30,081 nt of DNA from JBKPFU01 sp046728975 (GCA_046728975.1 JBKPFU010000170.1:1-30081), one strand, 5' to 3'. Counted from the first letter of the stretch, positions 1-7,520 are shown. Notes: generated by a model not told the origin, from the letters alone. Translations and numbers: made by a program.

Positions 1-502
1 GGGGACGGTCACGGCGCCGTACGGAAACGACGGCGGCCGGCATCACCCCGGCATCGACATCGGTATTCTCCGCTCGCTCGAGGTTCGCGCGGCGGCGGCC
101 GGGGAGGTCCTCCGCGTCGGACCGCAGCCCGGCTACGAGGGCTACGGCAACGTGGTCGAGATCGACGCCGGCGGCGGCTACACGACGCTCTATGCGCACC
201 TTGCGAGCGCACGTGTCCGAAGAGGGCAGGAAGTCGAGGCCGGGATGCCGATCGCCGTCGCGGGCTGCACGGGCTGGTGCACGGGCACGCACCTGCATTT
301 CGAGCTGCGGCTGCATGGCCGAGCCGTGAACCCGAACCGAATTCCGCTCGGCTACACTCGGACTCCCCGGGCGGTTAGCTCAGTTGGGAGAGCGCCGGCT
401 CGACAAGCCGGAGGTCACTGGTTCGAGCCCAGTACCGCCCACCTTACTTGGCATCGCGCAGGGAGAATGCGGGCGAGCGGCCGGGCTGCCGAGGGCTCGT
501 AG
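1..502 (+). CDS. M23-family (LytM-like) metallopeptidase, 5' end outside window
   Basis: The frame is open from base 2, and the gene starts before the window. The translation carries the M23/LytM zinc-site signature: HHPGID near the left edge (His and Asp ligands), then YAHL, then THLHFE (third ligand region). Such enzymes cut peptide crosslinks in peptidoglycan, usually outside the cytoplasmic membrane. Two cysteines sit just before the last motif (GCTGWCTG), which could form a disulfide. The catalytic domain ends at about base 345 (VNPNRIPLGY). The frame does not stop there. It continues through the promoter and whole body of the tRNA-Val gene and stops with TAG at 500-502, so the last 45 or so residues are tRNA-derived. 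Family identity is secure. The true biological C-terminus is not. Confidence 0.85.
   Translation, partial: GTVTAPYGNDGGRHHPGIDIGILRSLEVRAAAAGEVLRVGPQPGYEGYGNVVEIDAGGGYTTLYAHLASARVRRGQEVEAGMPIAVAGCTGWCTGTHLHFELRLHGRAVNPNRIPLGYTRTPRAVSSVGRAPARQAGGHWFEPSTAHLTWHRAGRMRASGRAAEGS
353..358 (+). promoter_or_regulatory. Putative -10 box (TACACT) for tRNA-Val
   Basis: TACACT fits the TANNNT core of actinobacterial -10 elements and ends 10 bases before the mature tRNA 5' end, leaving room for a few leader bases removed by RNase P. It lies inside the 3' end of the M23 reading frame. I see no convincing -35. Confidence 0.4.
369..441 (+). tRNA. tRNA-Val (anticodon GAC)
   Basis: A full 73-base cloverleaf can be folded by eye: acceptor GGGCGGT/ACCGCCC, D arm GCTC/GAGC, anticodon stem CCGGC/GCCGG with the 7-base loop TCGACAA, variable loop AGGTC, T arm ACTGG/CCAGT with TTCGAGC, and discriminator A. 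The anticodon is GAC, reading GUC/GUU valine codons. The 3' CCA is not encoded (the sequence reads CCT after the discriminator), so it must be added by nucleotidyltransferase. Position 33, almost always U, is C here. The gene lies wholly inside the open frame of the upstream M23 gene. Confidence 0.93.
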
Positions 503-510
503 GACCGGGG

Positions 511-1166
511 TCAAGACGATCGCGCGAGCGCGATCCACGCTGCGAGCGCCGCCAGCTTCTGGTCCTCCGCCCAGGGCGGCCCGATTTCTCGCAGCAGCTC
601 GTCGATCCAGTGCTGCAGCTCGCCTCTGCCGACGGCGAGCGCCGACTCGCCCTGCTCCCAGATCGACTGCTTCAGGATGGCGACCGGCTCGAGCCCGCGC
701 GACTCGGCGCCCTGCAGCAGCGCACCCTGATCGAGCCGTCCCTCCGCCGCATGCGCGAGGGCGTGTGACGCCAGGATCGACTCGAGCCGCGCGCCGCTGA
801 ACGCCCCGACGACGACCGCGCACGAACGTACGACGGCGCCCTCGGCCACCGCGTCGCGCACTGTCGCTCAAGAACGACAGCCGCTCGTTCGGCGGCGATT
901 CGCTCGGCGGCTTCGACGAGGTCGGCCGCCTCGGCGGGCTCGAGCCTTCGTGCTGCGTGGTAGGCGTTCCTTCTGACGCGTCCGGAGGGGTCGCCGAGCT
1001 CCGCACGCCCACGGAAGAGAACCTCGGGCCGCGCGACTCCCCCGGTGACTATGACCAGTGCGGCCCATCCGGTGTGGGCACGACAGCCGATTGCCGCGGC
1101 CCGCCCGCCGTCACGGGAGCCGGCAGTCAACACTTGCGCGTCGGGCTGGATCGGCTTCAGCTCCAT
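511..1166 (-). pseudogene. Hypothetical protein gene split by a frameshift
   Basis: Two minus-strand frames read as the halves of one protein of roughly 215 residues. The first half starts with ATG at 1166 and contains GCRAHTGWAALV and RVRRNAYHAARRLEPAEA. It looks coding down to about 870 and then turns into low-quality Arg/Ser-rich sequence. The second half occupies another frame, from about 861 to the stop at 511, and contains ILASHALAHAAEG and GPPWAEDQKLAALAAWIAL. I recognise this as an uncharacterised family in which both blocks normally sit in one chain, a memory-based judgement. Just before the second block the second frame has a TGA, so it does not simply extend upstream. A single missing base near 860-866 would join the halves. 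A sequencing error, a true pseudogene or a programmed -1 shift are all possible. No function can be assigned. Confidence 0.6.
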
Positions 1167-1615
1167 TCCTCAGTCTCACCGGCCTACCGGGCGACGGCAA
1201 CTGCCACGGCATGCTCTCCAGCTCTGCGGGTCTCCGCTCACACGACGGCGACGTAACGCTGAGTGGGGCGGTTACCACGACGACGTGGTTCCGCACTGCA
1301 AGGTCCGCCAGATCGCACGTCGGCGCCCAGGCGAGGCTCGAGAGGCGTTCGGACCCGTCCGCCGCTGCCGGGGCCCCGGCATCGGCCAAGTGGTGCCCCG
1401 TCCCGTAGAGCACCAGTTTGTTGGTTCTCGTGGGTATTGGTGTGCACTTTACGGAAGTTTTACCTTCTTCTAAGTACCGAAAACTGGTAAAGAGTTCACC
1501 ATTCGGCACGGGATTACCAACGGCCGGCGATGAATGGTGCTTGCGAAAAGTCGGGCTAGCAACTACTACTCGATCTAGAGGGAACCAACGGCCCAGCGGC
1601 CCGAAGGGGAAACGG
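1167..1615. other. 449-base intergenic region upstream of the BY-kinase gene
   Basis: No convincing gene. The right half (about 1410-1600) is visibly richer in A and T than the rest of the window, as expected for a promoter and leader. A minus-strand frame crosses 1111-1635 but has no recognisable domain. The left half may hold decayed coding sequence. Confidence 0.5.
1412..1488 (+). promoter_or_regulatory. Candidate promoter with inverted repeat, BY-kinase gene
   Basis: ACCAGTTT (1412-1419) and AAACTGGT (1481-1488) form an exact 8-base inverted repeat. Between them lie TTGGTG (1437-1442) and TACCTT (1461-1466), 18 bases apart, a plausible -35/-10 pair. The arrangement would suit an operator bound by a dimer or by DNA looping. 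This rests on pattern only. Confidence 0.3.
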
Positions 1616-3220
1616 GTGAAAGAAGAGAGCGGCATTCAAGCGTCGACGCTGCGTGACTACGTCCATATCGCGCGACGGCGTAAGTGGATCATCCTTCAGG
1701 CGATCATCATCGTTCCGGCCGTCGCCATACTCCTGGCGGCGCGGCAGGACAAGCAGTACGAGGCCTGCGCGAACGTCCTGCTGAGCTACCAGAACCTCGC
1801 CAGCTCGCTTACAGGCACGCCGGACTCTTCGATCTCCCAACCGGTCGAGCGGATTGCGGAGACGCAGGCCGAGCTGGCGCGGGTGCCGGCCGTTTCGCAG
1901 CGCGCCGCGCTGCGCCTGAACGGTTCGGCTCGGTCGGCGGACACGATCCTGGGCGAGACATCGGTGGCGGCGAACCCGAGCTCGAACATCCTGCGGTTCT
2001 GCGCGAAGGACACCGACCGGGAGTTGGCGCCGCGAATCGCGACGACGTACGCGCAGGCTTTCGTCGAGTACCGCCACGAGCTCGACACGGCGGAGCTGGT
2101 GAGCGCGAGGAAGAACGTTCAGGCCAGGATCAAGCAGTTGGCGGCGACCGGCCGAACGGAAACCGCGCTGTACAGAACCCTCGTCTCGAGCTCCGAGCAG
2201 CTGCGCGCGATGGAGACCCTCCAAACGGCGAACGCCAAGGTCGTCAAGCAGGCGCGGGACGCGATCCAGGTCGCGCCGCGGCCGATCCGTAGCGGCGTAA
2301 TCGGACTGCTCCTCGGAGGCGTGCTCGGCATCGGCCTCGCTTTCCTGTGGGAGGCTCTCGACACGCGCGTGCGCAATGCGGAGGAGATCGGCGGCCGGCT
2401 CGATCTGCCGCTGCTCGCGCGCGTGCCGGAACCGCCGCGGCGCTTGCGCCGCGAGCACAGCCTCGCGATGGTCGCCGACCCGAACGGCGTCCACGCCGAG
2501 GCGTTCAGGATCCTGCGCACGAACCTCGACTTCGCGCGTCTCGCCCGCGAGGCGCGCACGATCATGATCACGAGCGCGATTGAGGGTGAGGGGAAGTCGA
2601 CGACGGCGGCCAACCTGGCAGTCGCCCTCGCCCGCGTTGGCCAGTGCGTCGCGCTCGTCGACCTCGACCTGCGCCGGCCGTTCCTGCACCGCTTCTTCGA
2701 CCTCGATGGTCGACCGGGCCTGACCCAGGTGGCACTCGGGCACGCGAAGCTGTCGGAGGCCCTGACGCCCGTGCCGATTGTCGTCACGGGAGGCCGGAGC
2801 GTCCGCACAGACAACGGCAACGGCGCGAGGCGGGTGGAGGGCGTCCTCGAAGTGCTCAGCTCGGGACCGATTCCGCCGAACGTGGACGAGTTCGTCGGCA
2901 GCCGCGCAGTGGCCGACATCCTCGCGAAGCTGCGCGCACGCGCCGACATCGTCATCGTCGACTCGACGCCGCTGCTCGGGGTCGGCGACGCCATGGTGCT
3001 GACCCGCTCCGTCGACGCGCTGATCATCGCGACTCGCATGAACGTCGTCCGGCGTCCGATGCTTCGCGAGCTGCGGCGGGTGCTTGAAGCGAGCCCCGCG
3101 CAGAAGCTCGGGTTCGTCGTCACCGCCGCGGAGGTCGAGGATGGCTACGGGTACAGCTACGGCGGCTACCACCACCGCTACGCGGCGACGACCGAAGAGC
3201 CGACGAAGCGGGTGCAGTGA
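1616..3220 (+). CDS. Wzz-domain/BY-kinase fusion (exopolysaccharide co-polymerase and tyrosine kinase)
   Basis: 534 residues from GTG 1616, which follows a good AAGGGG ribosome site. The frame is open further upstream, but that part is low-quality. An N-terminal membrane segment (about 20-40) and a second (about 220-240, GVIGLLLGGVLG) bracket an extracytoplasmic chain-length domain. The cytoplasmic part is a bacterial tyrosine kinase: Walker A GEGKST (Lys327), Walker A' VDLDLRRPF (Asp349, Asp351) and Walker B DIVIVDSTP (Asp449). The C-terminal tail is a Tyr cluster (511, 513, 515, 518, 522), the autophosphorylation site typical of CpsD/Wzc proteins. These proteins set polymer length and activity in Wzy-dependent polysaccharide export. 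The single-chain Wzz plus kinase form resembles Wzc, but no outer-membrane partner or polymerase is in the window. A response regulator follows 67 bases downstream. Confidence 0.9.
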   Translation: MKEESGIQASTLRDYVHIARRRKWIILQAIIIVPAVAILLAARQDKQYEACANVLLSYQNLASSLTGTPDSSISQPVERIAETQAELARVPAVSQRAALRLNGSARSADTILGETSVAANPSSNILRFCAKDTDRELAPRIATTYAQAFVEYRHELDTAELVSARKNVQARIKQLAATGRTETALYRTLVSSSEQLRAMETLQTANAKVVKQARDAIQVAPRPIRSGVIGLLLGGVLGIGLAFLWEALDTRVRNAEEIGGRLDLPLLARVPEPPRRLRREHSLAMVADPNGVHAEAFRILRTNLDFARLAREARTIMITSAIEGEGKSTTAANLAVALARVGQCVALVDLDLRRPFLHRFFDLDGRPGLTQVALGHAKLSEALTPVPIVVTGGRSVRTDNGNGARRVEGVLEVLSSGPIPPNVDEFVGSRAVADILAKLRARADIVIVDSTPLLGVGDAMVLTRSVDALIIATRMNVVRRPMLRELRRVLEASPAQKLGFVVTAAEVEDGYGYSYGGYHHRYAATTEEPTKRVQ

Positions 3221-3287
3221 GCCTCGCTCGCGTGCGGCTCGCGCTGGTTACACACCTTTTCCCTCTCTTAGGCCAAGAGGTTGCCTT

Positions 3288-3962
3288 ATGAGCCGTATGC
3301 GGATTCTGGTCGCCGATGCGGCTTCGCTCTTCCGGGCAGGCGTCCGGAACCTCCTCTCACGCGAAGGTGATTTCGAGGTCGTCGAGGCCGGCGACTTTGG
3401 CGACCTCGAGCAGGCGCTCGAGGCGACGCCGCCGGATATCGCGCTCATTGATCTCGAGCTTCCGCCCGACGGGGGCGTTGCAGCGGTCGCAAAGGTGGCG
3501 AAGGAGCAACCGGCGCATCTGATCGTTTGGAGTTTCGAGCCGACCCGCGAGACGGTGCTCGCCGCCATCCGCGCGGGCGCCGACGGTTACCTGCACAAGG
3601 AGATTTCGCCGCGCGGTCTGATCCGCGCCTTGCGTGGTGCGGTCGGCGGCGAGGCTCCGATCTCGCGCGATCTCGCGAGCCTGATGATCGAGGCTCTGCA
3701 CCTTCTCGAGGAGCGGATGAGCGCACGCGAGCGCGCCGCCGTGCTCTCCGCGCGGGAACGCGAGGTGCTGTCCTGCGTCGCGCGCGGCGCGCGCAACAGG
3801 CAGATCGCCTCGTCGCTCTTCATTTCAGAGTTCACGGTGAAACGGCACATGCAGAACATCCTCCAGAAGCTCGAGCTGCCTTCGCGTCGTGCGGCGGCCG
3901 CGTTCTACGCGTCGGCCTTCGACGAGCGGCCCGAGGCTGCAGGGATCGGCGAGCCGGCTTGA
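3288..3962 (+). CDS. LuxR/NarL-type response regulator
   Basis: 224 residues from ATG 3288, preceded by AGAGG at suitable distance. The N-terminal receiver domain has the phospho-acceptor Asp55 (IDLELP), Ser82 in the switch position and Lys104 (LHKE). The acidic pocket is reduced to one Asp (VADAAS, Asp10). The C-terminal LuxR-type helix-turn-helix spans about 150-205 (LSAREREVLSCVARG, then FTVKRHMQNIL), so this is a DNA-binding regulator. It lies between the BY-kinase and a histidine kinase gene, and probably acts on envelope or polysaccharide genes, with the downstream kinase a plausible partner. Its stop overlaps the start of the next gene (TTGA), implying coupled translation. Confidence 0.9.
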   Translation: MSRMRILVADAASLFRAGVRNLLSREGDFEVVEAGDFGDLEQALEATPPDIALIDLELPPDGGVAAVAKVAKEQPAHLIVWSFEPTRETVLAAIRAGADGYLHKEISPRGLIRALRGAVGGEAPISRDLASLMIEALHLLEERMSARERAAVLSAREREVLSCVARGARNRQIASSLFISEFTVKRHMQNILQKLELPSRRAAAAFYASAFDERPEAAGIGEPA

Positions 3963-4336
3963 GCGCACCAGGCGACACGCATGACCGGCCGCTCGTTGCC
4001 GTCGTGTGCAGCGTGCCGCTGCTGCACGAGGCTCTCTCTGCGGCGCTCGAGAACATCGCTGACGTCCACGCCTTCCCCGCCGACGGCGGCGACACGTCCG
4101 GCTTGCTTCGGTCGTTGCAGCCGGATGCCGTCGTCGTCGATACGCGCGAGGAGGCCGAGGCCGCTGCCGACTTCGCGCGAGAAGCGCAATCGCCGCTCGT
4201 CTGCGTGGTCCTCCGGGAACAGAAGCTCCGCGTTCTGCGGAACGGAGGTTGGGAGGAGCCGGAGGGCGACGGCGTGTCGCCCGAGGCGATCCGGAACATT
4301 CTGGTCGGTGGAATCTTCGGAAAGAGGAGAGGCTGA
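3959..4336 (+). CDS. Stand-alone receiver-like protein, degenerate
   Basis: 125 residues from TTG 3959, chosen because it overlaps the response-regulator stop as TTGA. The sequence has a receiver-like outline: a first beta strand LVAVVCSVPLLHEAL, then PDAVVVD with Asp61 where the phospho-acceptor would be, then SPLVCVVL. The acidic pocket after strand 1 (CSVP) is missing and no clear switch Lys is visible, so phosphorylation is doubtful. The chain ends with a basic GIFGKRRG tail. It may be a pseudo-receiver that modulates the adjacent LuxR regulator or the histidine kinase. It could also be unrelated to receivers, since the call rests on fold pattern alone. Confidence 0.6.
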   Translation: MSAPGDTHDRPLVAVVCSVPLLHEALSAALENIADVHAFPADGGDTSGLLRSLQPDAVVVDTREEAEAAADFAREAQSPLVCVVLREQKLRVLRNGGWEEPEGDGVSPEAIRNILVGGIFGKRRG

Positions 4337-4556
4337 CGTAAACGGGCGGACGCTCGACATTGGGGCGCTCGCGTAGCGCATCGCTCGCGCAAGAAAACGT
4401 AAACAGCGCGGCCGAGAATTCCGAAGAAGAGACCAGGGTGCAAGCGAGACACGCTGACTTGGTCGCCGTCGGATCCGGCGGGGTAGGAACCGAATCGCAG
4501 GGGGACTACTATGTGAGGTCCGAGCACACTCCCCGTGCAGCTCAGGGGTTGCCGCC
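4337..4556 (+). other. 220-base leader region, possibly structured
   Basis: No gene. It can form small hairpins: GCGCT/AGCGC near 4363-4377 and CGCCG/CGGCG around 4465-4482. A purine-rich stretch (GGGGTAGGAACCGAATCGC) follows. It may be the 5' leader of the Pro-rich protein gene. I could not match it to any known riboswitch consensus. Confidence 0.3.
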
Positions 4557-5213
4557 ATGACCCCTACCTTCCCTAACGCCATCGGTCGCGTTGCCGCTGC
4601 CGCCGGACTGGCCCTTTCGCTGCTGGTCCCGCCTCTGCTCCTGCGCGGCGAGCGCGAACCGACGGTGCCGTTGAGCGAGGCGACGAGGACAGCCGCTTTC
4701 GTCCCGGCTGCCCCGCCCGGGAACCCCGCGGTGAGGCAACGGCCGATCACCTCGGTGTTGTCTCCGCCGGTCGGCAGTCCGTCTTCCATCGCGCCAGCGG
4801 GGGCCGTCTTGGGGTCCGCTACAGGTCCGATCCCGACTCCCGCGGGTCCGGCCACCCGCGCGCAGCCGCGCTCAGGCACGGAGCCTGCGCAACCTGCGCC
4901 GCCGCCCCCGTCGTTAGGCGAGCCGACGCCGGCGCCTGCTCCGTCACCACCCGCAGCTCCGGCTCCTGCGCCCGCCGAACCGCCGCCGGCGGCCGTCGCC
5001 AACCCTCGGCCGGCGCCGACTCGTGCACGGATCGCGAAGGCGAACGCGTCGAAGAAACGGAAGAAGCCGAGGAACCCGAGGCCGCGCAGGCGCGCGCGTC
5101 CGGCTCCGACGGCGGCGCCCTCGCCGCCTCGGCGCCGACCCGACGAGGAGCGCGAGGACAAGGGCAAGGAGGACCGTGGCAAGCGCGACAACGGCGACAA
5201 GAACAAGAAATAG
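4557..5213 (+). CDS. Pro/Ala-rich membrane-anchored or secreted protein with basic tail
   Basis: 218 residues from ATG 4557, with AGGGG 9 bases upstream. Residues 10-30 form one hydrophobic segment (GLALSLLVPPLLL) that may be a signal or anchor. The remainder is low complexity: a Pro/Ala-rich stretch (about 60-155), then a Lys/Arg-rich stretch (KKRKKPRNPRPRRR) and a charged Asp/Lys end. No enzymatic domain is visible. Such sequences usually span or bind the cell wall. Placement between regulators and a histidine kinase suggests a structural or sensory accessory of the envelope. The GC-rich repetitive composition makes distant homology unreliable. Coding is supported by length, start site and signal segment. 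Confidence 0.7.
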   Translation: MTPTFPNAIGRVAAAAGLALSLLVPPLLLRGEREPTVPLSEATRTAAFVPAAPPGNPAVRQRPITSVLSPPVGSPSSIAPAGAVLGSATGPIPTPAGPATRAQPRSGTEPAQPAPPPPSLGEPTPAPAPSPPAAPAPAPAEPPPAAVANPRPAPTRARIAKANASKKRKKPRNPRPRRRARPAPTAAPSPPRRRPDEEREDKGKEDRGKRDNGDKNKK

Positions 5214-5238
5214 GCGCGGAGCACGCCTGGGAGAGGGC

Positions 5239-6945
5239 GTGCGGAACAGGCTCGTCCCCTATTTCGTCGCGCTCGCGCTGCCGCTCGCCGTGGGCGTCTG
5301 GGCTTTCGCGAACTACGCTGCCGACGCGTCTCGCGATCGGGTGGACGCGCGTCTCCTCACGAAGGCTCAGGCCACTGGCGCCGCGTACGACAAGCGGGTC
5401 AGGCAGGCGATGGCTCAAGCGCAGCGGCTTGCGCGGCAGCCGGCCGTGCAGCGGGCGCTGGCGCGTCGTGACGGCGCCGCGCTGAGACGGCGAGCGGAGC
5501 GGAACGTCGGGTTCTATGCGGGCGGGGAGCTGCTCGCCGGAACGGCGGCGTCGGACGCCGTGGTGCGCAACGCTGACATCAAGGCCGGTCCACGCACGAT
5601 CGGCCGCGTGACTGTGAGCGTGCCGCTGAGCGAGCTCCGCCAGGCCGGTGCGCTCGATCGGGGGGATCGCCTCTTGGTCAGTCGGCTAGCCGGAGACAAG
5701 GCCGTCGATCTCAGGGTCCGAGGCACGACCTATCGGGCAGCCCCTGCGTCGAAGGGTTCGCTCCGGCTCGTGGTCGCCACGCCGAAGCAGCCGATCTCGG
5801 CGGACGCGAATGACGCGAGGCGGCGCGTGATCATCGCCGGCCTCGCGGTACTCGCGGGCGTCGGTCTCGTCGCTTACGCCTTCGCGCCCGCGTTCGCACG
5901 CTCGCGGTTGGCGCAGCACCAGCGCGCGCAGGCGGTGCAGGTGCTCTCGCACCTCGGCGACGGCGTCTTTCTCGTTGACGGAGATCACGCCATCCGCTAC
6001 TGGAACCCGGCCGCCGCGGCGATCACGGGGCTCGAAGCAGACGAGGTGCACGGCCGCCCGCCGGACGCCGTCTTCCGCGGCTGGTCCGAGGCGCCGCCGA
6101 CCGCCGTCGCCGCCGAGCCGGGCGCTCCTCCGCCGCCCGCCCACCCGCAGACGGGGTCGTACGGCGTCGACGGCCGCGAGCTCTGGCTCTCGTTCTCGGG
6201 CGTCGAGTTCCCGGAGGGAACGGTTTATGCCTTCCGCGATCTGACCGAGGAGCACCGCCTCGAGGAGGTCCGGAGCGACTTCGTCGCGACGGTCTCGCAC
6301 GAGCTCCGGACGCCGCTGGCGTCGATCGCCGGTGCGGCCGCCACGCTACGGGAGCGGCCCGAGCTCGCCGAGCCGACGCGGCGGCAGCTCCTGTCGGTCC
6401 TCTACGACCAATCCGACCGCCTCGCGCGGCTTGTCGACCAGATCATGCTCGCGAATCAGCTGTCGTCGGGCGGCGTGCGCCTGGAGCCGAGGGCGTTCCA
6501 GGCGGAGGAGGTCGCGCGCGCGGTCGTCGAGGCGGCGCGGCCGAGGCTCGCGGACGGGCTCGAGCTCGAGGTCCTGGCGCCGCGAACACTGCCGCCGGTG
6601 TCGGCCGACCCGGCGCGGACCGGGCAGGTGCTGACGAATCTCGTCGAGAACGCGATCAACTACTCGCCGGGCGGCGGGCGCATCCGCATCGATCTTCAGC
6701 GCGCGGGCGAACGACTCCGGTTCTCGGTCAGGGACGAGGGCCTCGGGATCCCGCCCGACGAGCAGCAGCGGATCTTCGAGAAGTTCTACAGGCTCGATCC
6801 GGCGATGACGCGGGGCGTGGGCGGCAGCGGTCTCGGCCTGTACATCTGCCGCGAGCTCGTGGAGCTGATGGGCGGGCGGCTGACCGTTCGCTCACACCAA
6901 GGCGCCGGCTCGACGTTCTCGTTCGAGCTCCCTCTCGCCGCCTGA
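5239..6945 (+). CDS. Membrane PAS-domain sensor histidine kinase
   Basis: 568 residues from GTG 5239. A GTG at 5176, next to AAGGAGG, is an alternative start, but the protein from 5239 begins right at the first membrane helix. The order is TM1 (6-25), an extracytoplasmic sensor region, TM2 (about 197-217), a PAS domain (about 233-345, DGVFLVDG and YWNPAAAAITG), the dimerisation/phospho-acceptor domain with His354 in VSHELRTPLASI, and the ATPase domain with the N box (NLVENAINYSP, about 467), G1 box (DEGLGIPP) and G2 box (GSGLGLYICREL). It autophosphorylates and should pass phosphate to a receiver, most simply the LuxR regulator at 3288. The gene begins 25 bases after the Pro-rich gene, so they may be co-transcribed. 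Confidence 0.92.
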   Translation: MRNRLVPYFVALALPLAVGVWAFANYAADASRDRVDARLLTKAQATGAAYDKRVRQAMAQAQRLARQPAVQRALARRDGAALRRRAERNVGFYAGGELLAGTAASDAVVRNADIKAGPRTIGRVTVSVPLSELRQAGALDRGDRLLVSRLAGDKAVDLRVRGTTYRAAPASKGSLRLVVATPKQPISADANDARRRVIIAGLAVLAGVGLVAYAFAPAFARSRLAQHQRAQAVQVLSHLGDGVFLVDGDHAIRYWNPAAAAITGLEADEVHGRPPDAVFRGWSEAPPTAVAAEPGAPPPPAHPQTGSYGVDGRELWLSFSGVEFPEGTVYAFRDLTEEHRLEEVRSDFVATVSHELRTPLASIAGAAATLRERPELAEPTRRQLLSVLYDQSDRLARLVDQIMLANQLSSGGVRLEPRAFQAEEVARAVVEAARPRLADGLELEVLAPRTLPPVSADPARTGQVLTNLVENAINYSPGGGRIRIDLQRAGERLRFSVRDEGLGIPPDEQQRIFEKFYRLDPAMTRGVGGSGLGLYICRELVELMGGRLTVRSHQGAGSTFSFELPLAA

Positions 6946-6949
6946 GACA

Positions 6950-7243
6950 TCAGCCGAGCTCGACCGGTATCTCGTACCTCTCGACCGCCTCGATGTCGGC
7001 TTCCACGGCGCTCGAAGCCGTCCGGCGAAGCGTCGCGGCGTGGACTTCGCTCGCGTCGAGCGACCCACCGCCGTCCCAGAACGTGATCGTCATCGCGACG
7101 CCGTTCTCTCGGTCGACGAGGAAAAACGCTCCCTCGTTCCCATCGATCTCGCGCACATTCGACAGAGCCTGGCGGAACGCCTCGCACGCCTCGTCCATCC
7201 GCTCCGGCGCGATCGAGTACCTGCTCACACGGGCAAACTGCAT
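6950..7243 (-). CDS. ABM-type dimeric alpha/beta-barrel protein
   Basis: 97 residues from ATG 7243, with GGAG upstream. The pattern FARVSRYSIAPERMDEAC, GAFFLVDRENGVAMTITFW and a final VERYEIPVE strand matches small ferredoxin-like (antibiotic biosynthesis monooxygenase, ABM) proteins. These form homodimers and include heme-degrading and quinol-oxidising enzymes as well as many of unknown role. No substrate can be deduced. It converges with the histidine kinase gene with a 4-base gap. The frame of the preceding small coiled-coil gene runs on across it without a stop. Confidence 0.8.
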   Translation of the reverse strand: MQFARVSRYSIAPERMDEACEAFRQALSNVREIDGNEGAFFLVDRENGVAMTITFWDGGGSLDASEVHAATLRRTASSAVEADIEAVERYEIPVELG

Positions 7244-7502
7244 CGCTCGCTCCTCTCTCGCTGGCCGGCCGCATTCTGACCTTCCGGCGCGCGTGATGAG
7301 AAGCGATCTCCGCTGCGGCCGCCGCGGGGCGGTGGCGGGCGATCAACGCCGCCGCGAGCTCCCACTGGCTGCGGACGATCTCGGCGCGGTTGCGCTCGAG
7401 CGCGTCGTGCTCGGCCTCGGAGGCGCGCAGCTGCTGGCGCTCGGCGACGAGCGCCGCGATGTGCTGCTCGATTCGGGTGATGTCTGCCGCGTGCGTTTCC
7501 AT
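7244..7502 (-). CDS. Small alpha-helical protein, 3' end uncertain
   Basis: The frame from ATG 7502 starts with METHAADITRIEQHIAAL and continues as a charged heptad-like helix (AERQQLRA, ERNRAEIVRSQWELAAALI) for about 60 residues. I believe this resembles a small uncharacterised helical family common in related actinobacteria. After about residue 65 the sequence becomes Arg/Pro-rich and the frame has no stop until 6786, running right across the ABM gene and into the antisense of the kinase gene. A lost stop or a small frameshift near 7280-7310 is likely. The lower boundary given here is where the ABM gene starts, not an observed stop codon. Confidence 0.45.
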
Positions 7503-7520
7503 GGCGACATATATGACGCC

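Noticed and set aside
1111..1635. Minus-strand frame in the gap before the BY-kinase gene
   Set aside because: Some stretches look protein-like, but no family or ribosome site is visible, and it runs through the promoter region. At most a remnant.
1556..3175. 539-residue open frame antisense to the BY-kinase gene
   Set aside because: Arg/Asp/Val-rich composition typical of the complement of a GC-rich gene, with no domain. The plus-strand gene has clear Walker motifs.
4337..4556. c-di-AMP or c-di-GMP riboswitch before the Pro-rich gene
   Set aside because: A short GGTAGGAACCGAATC stretch is faintly similar to the ydaO motif, but the other conserved blocks are absent.
5023..5238. Upstream extension of the histidine kinase into the Pro-rich gene
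   Set aside because: The extension is an Arg/Thr-rich shadow of the preceding gene's basic tail. The kinase begins naturally at its first membrane helix (GTG 5239).
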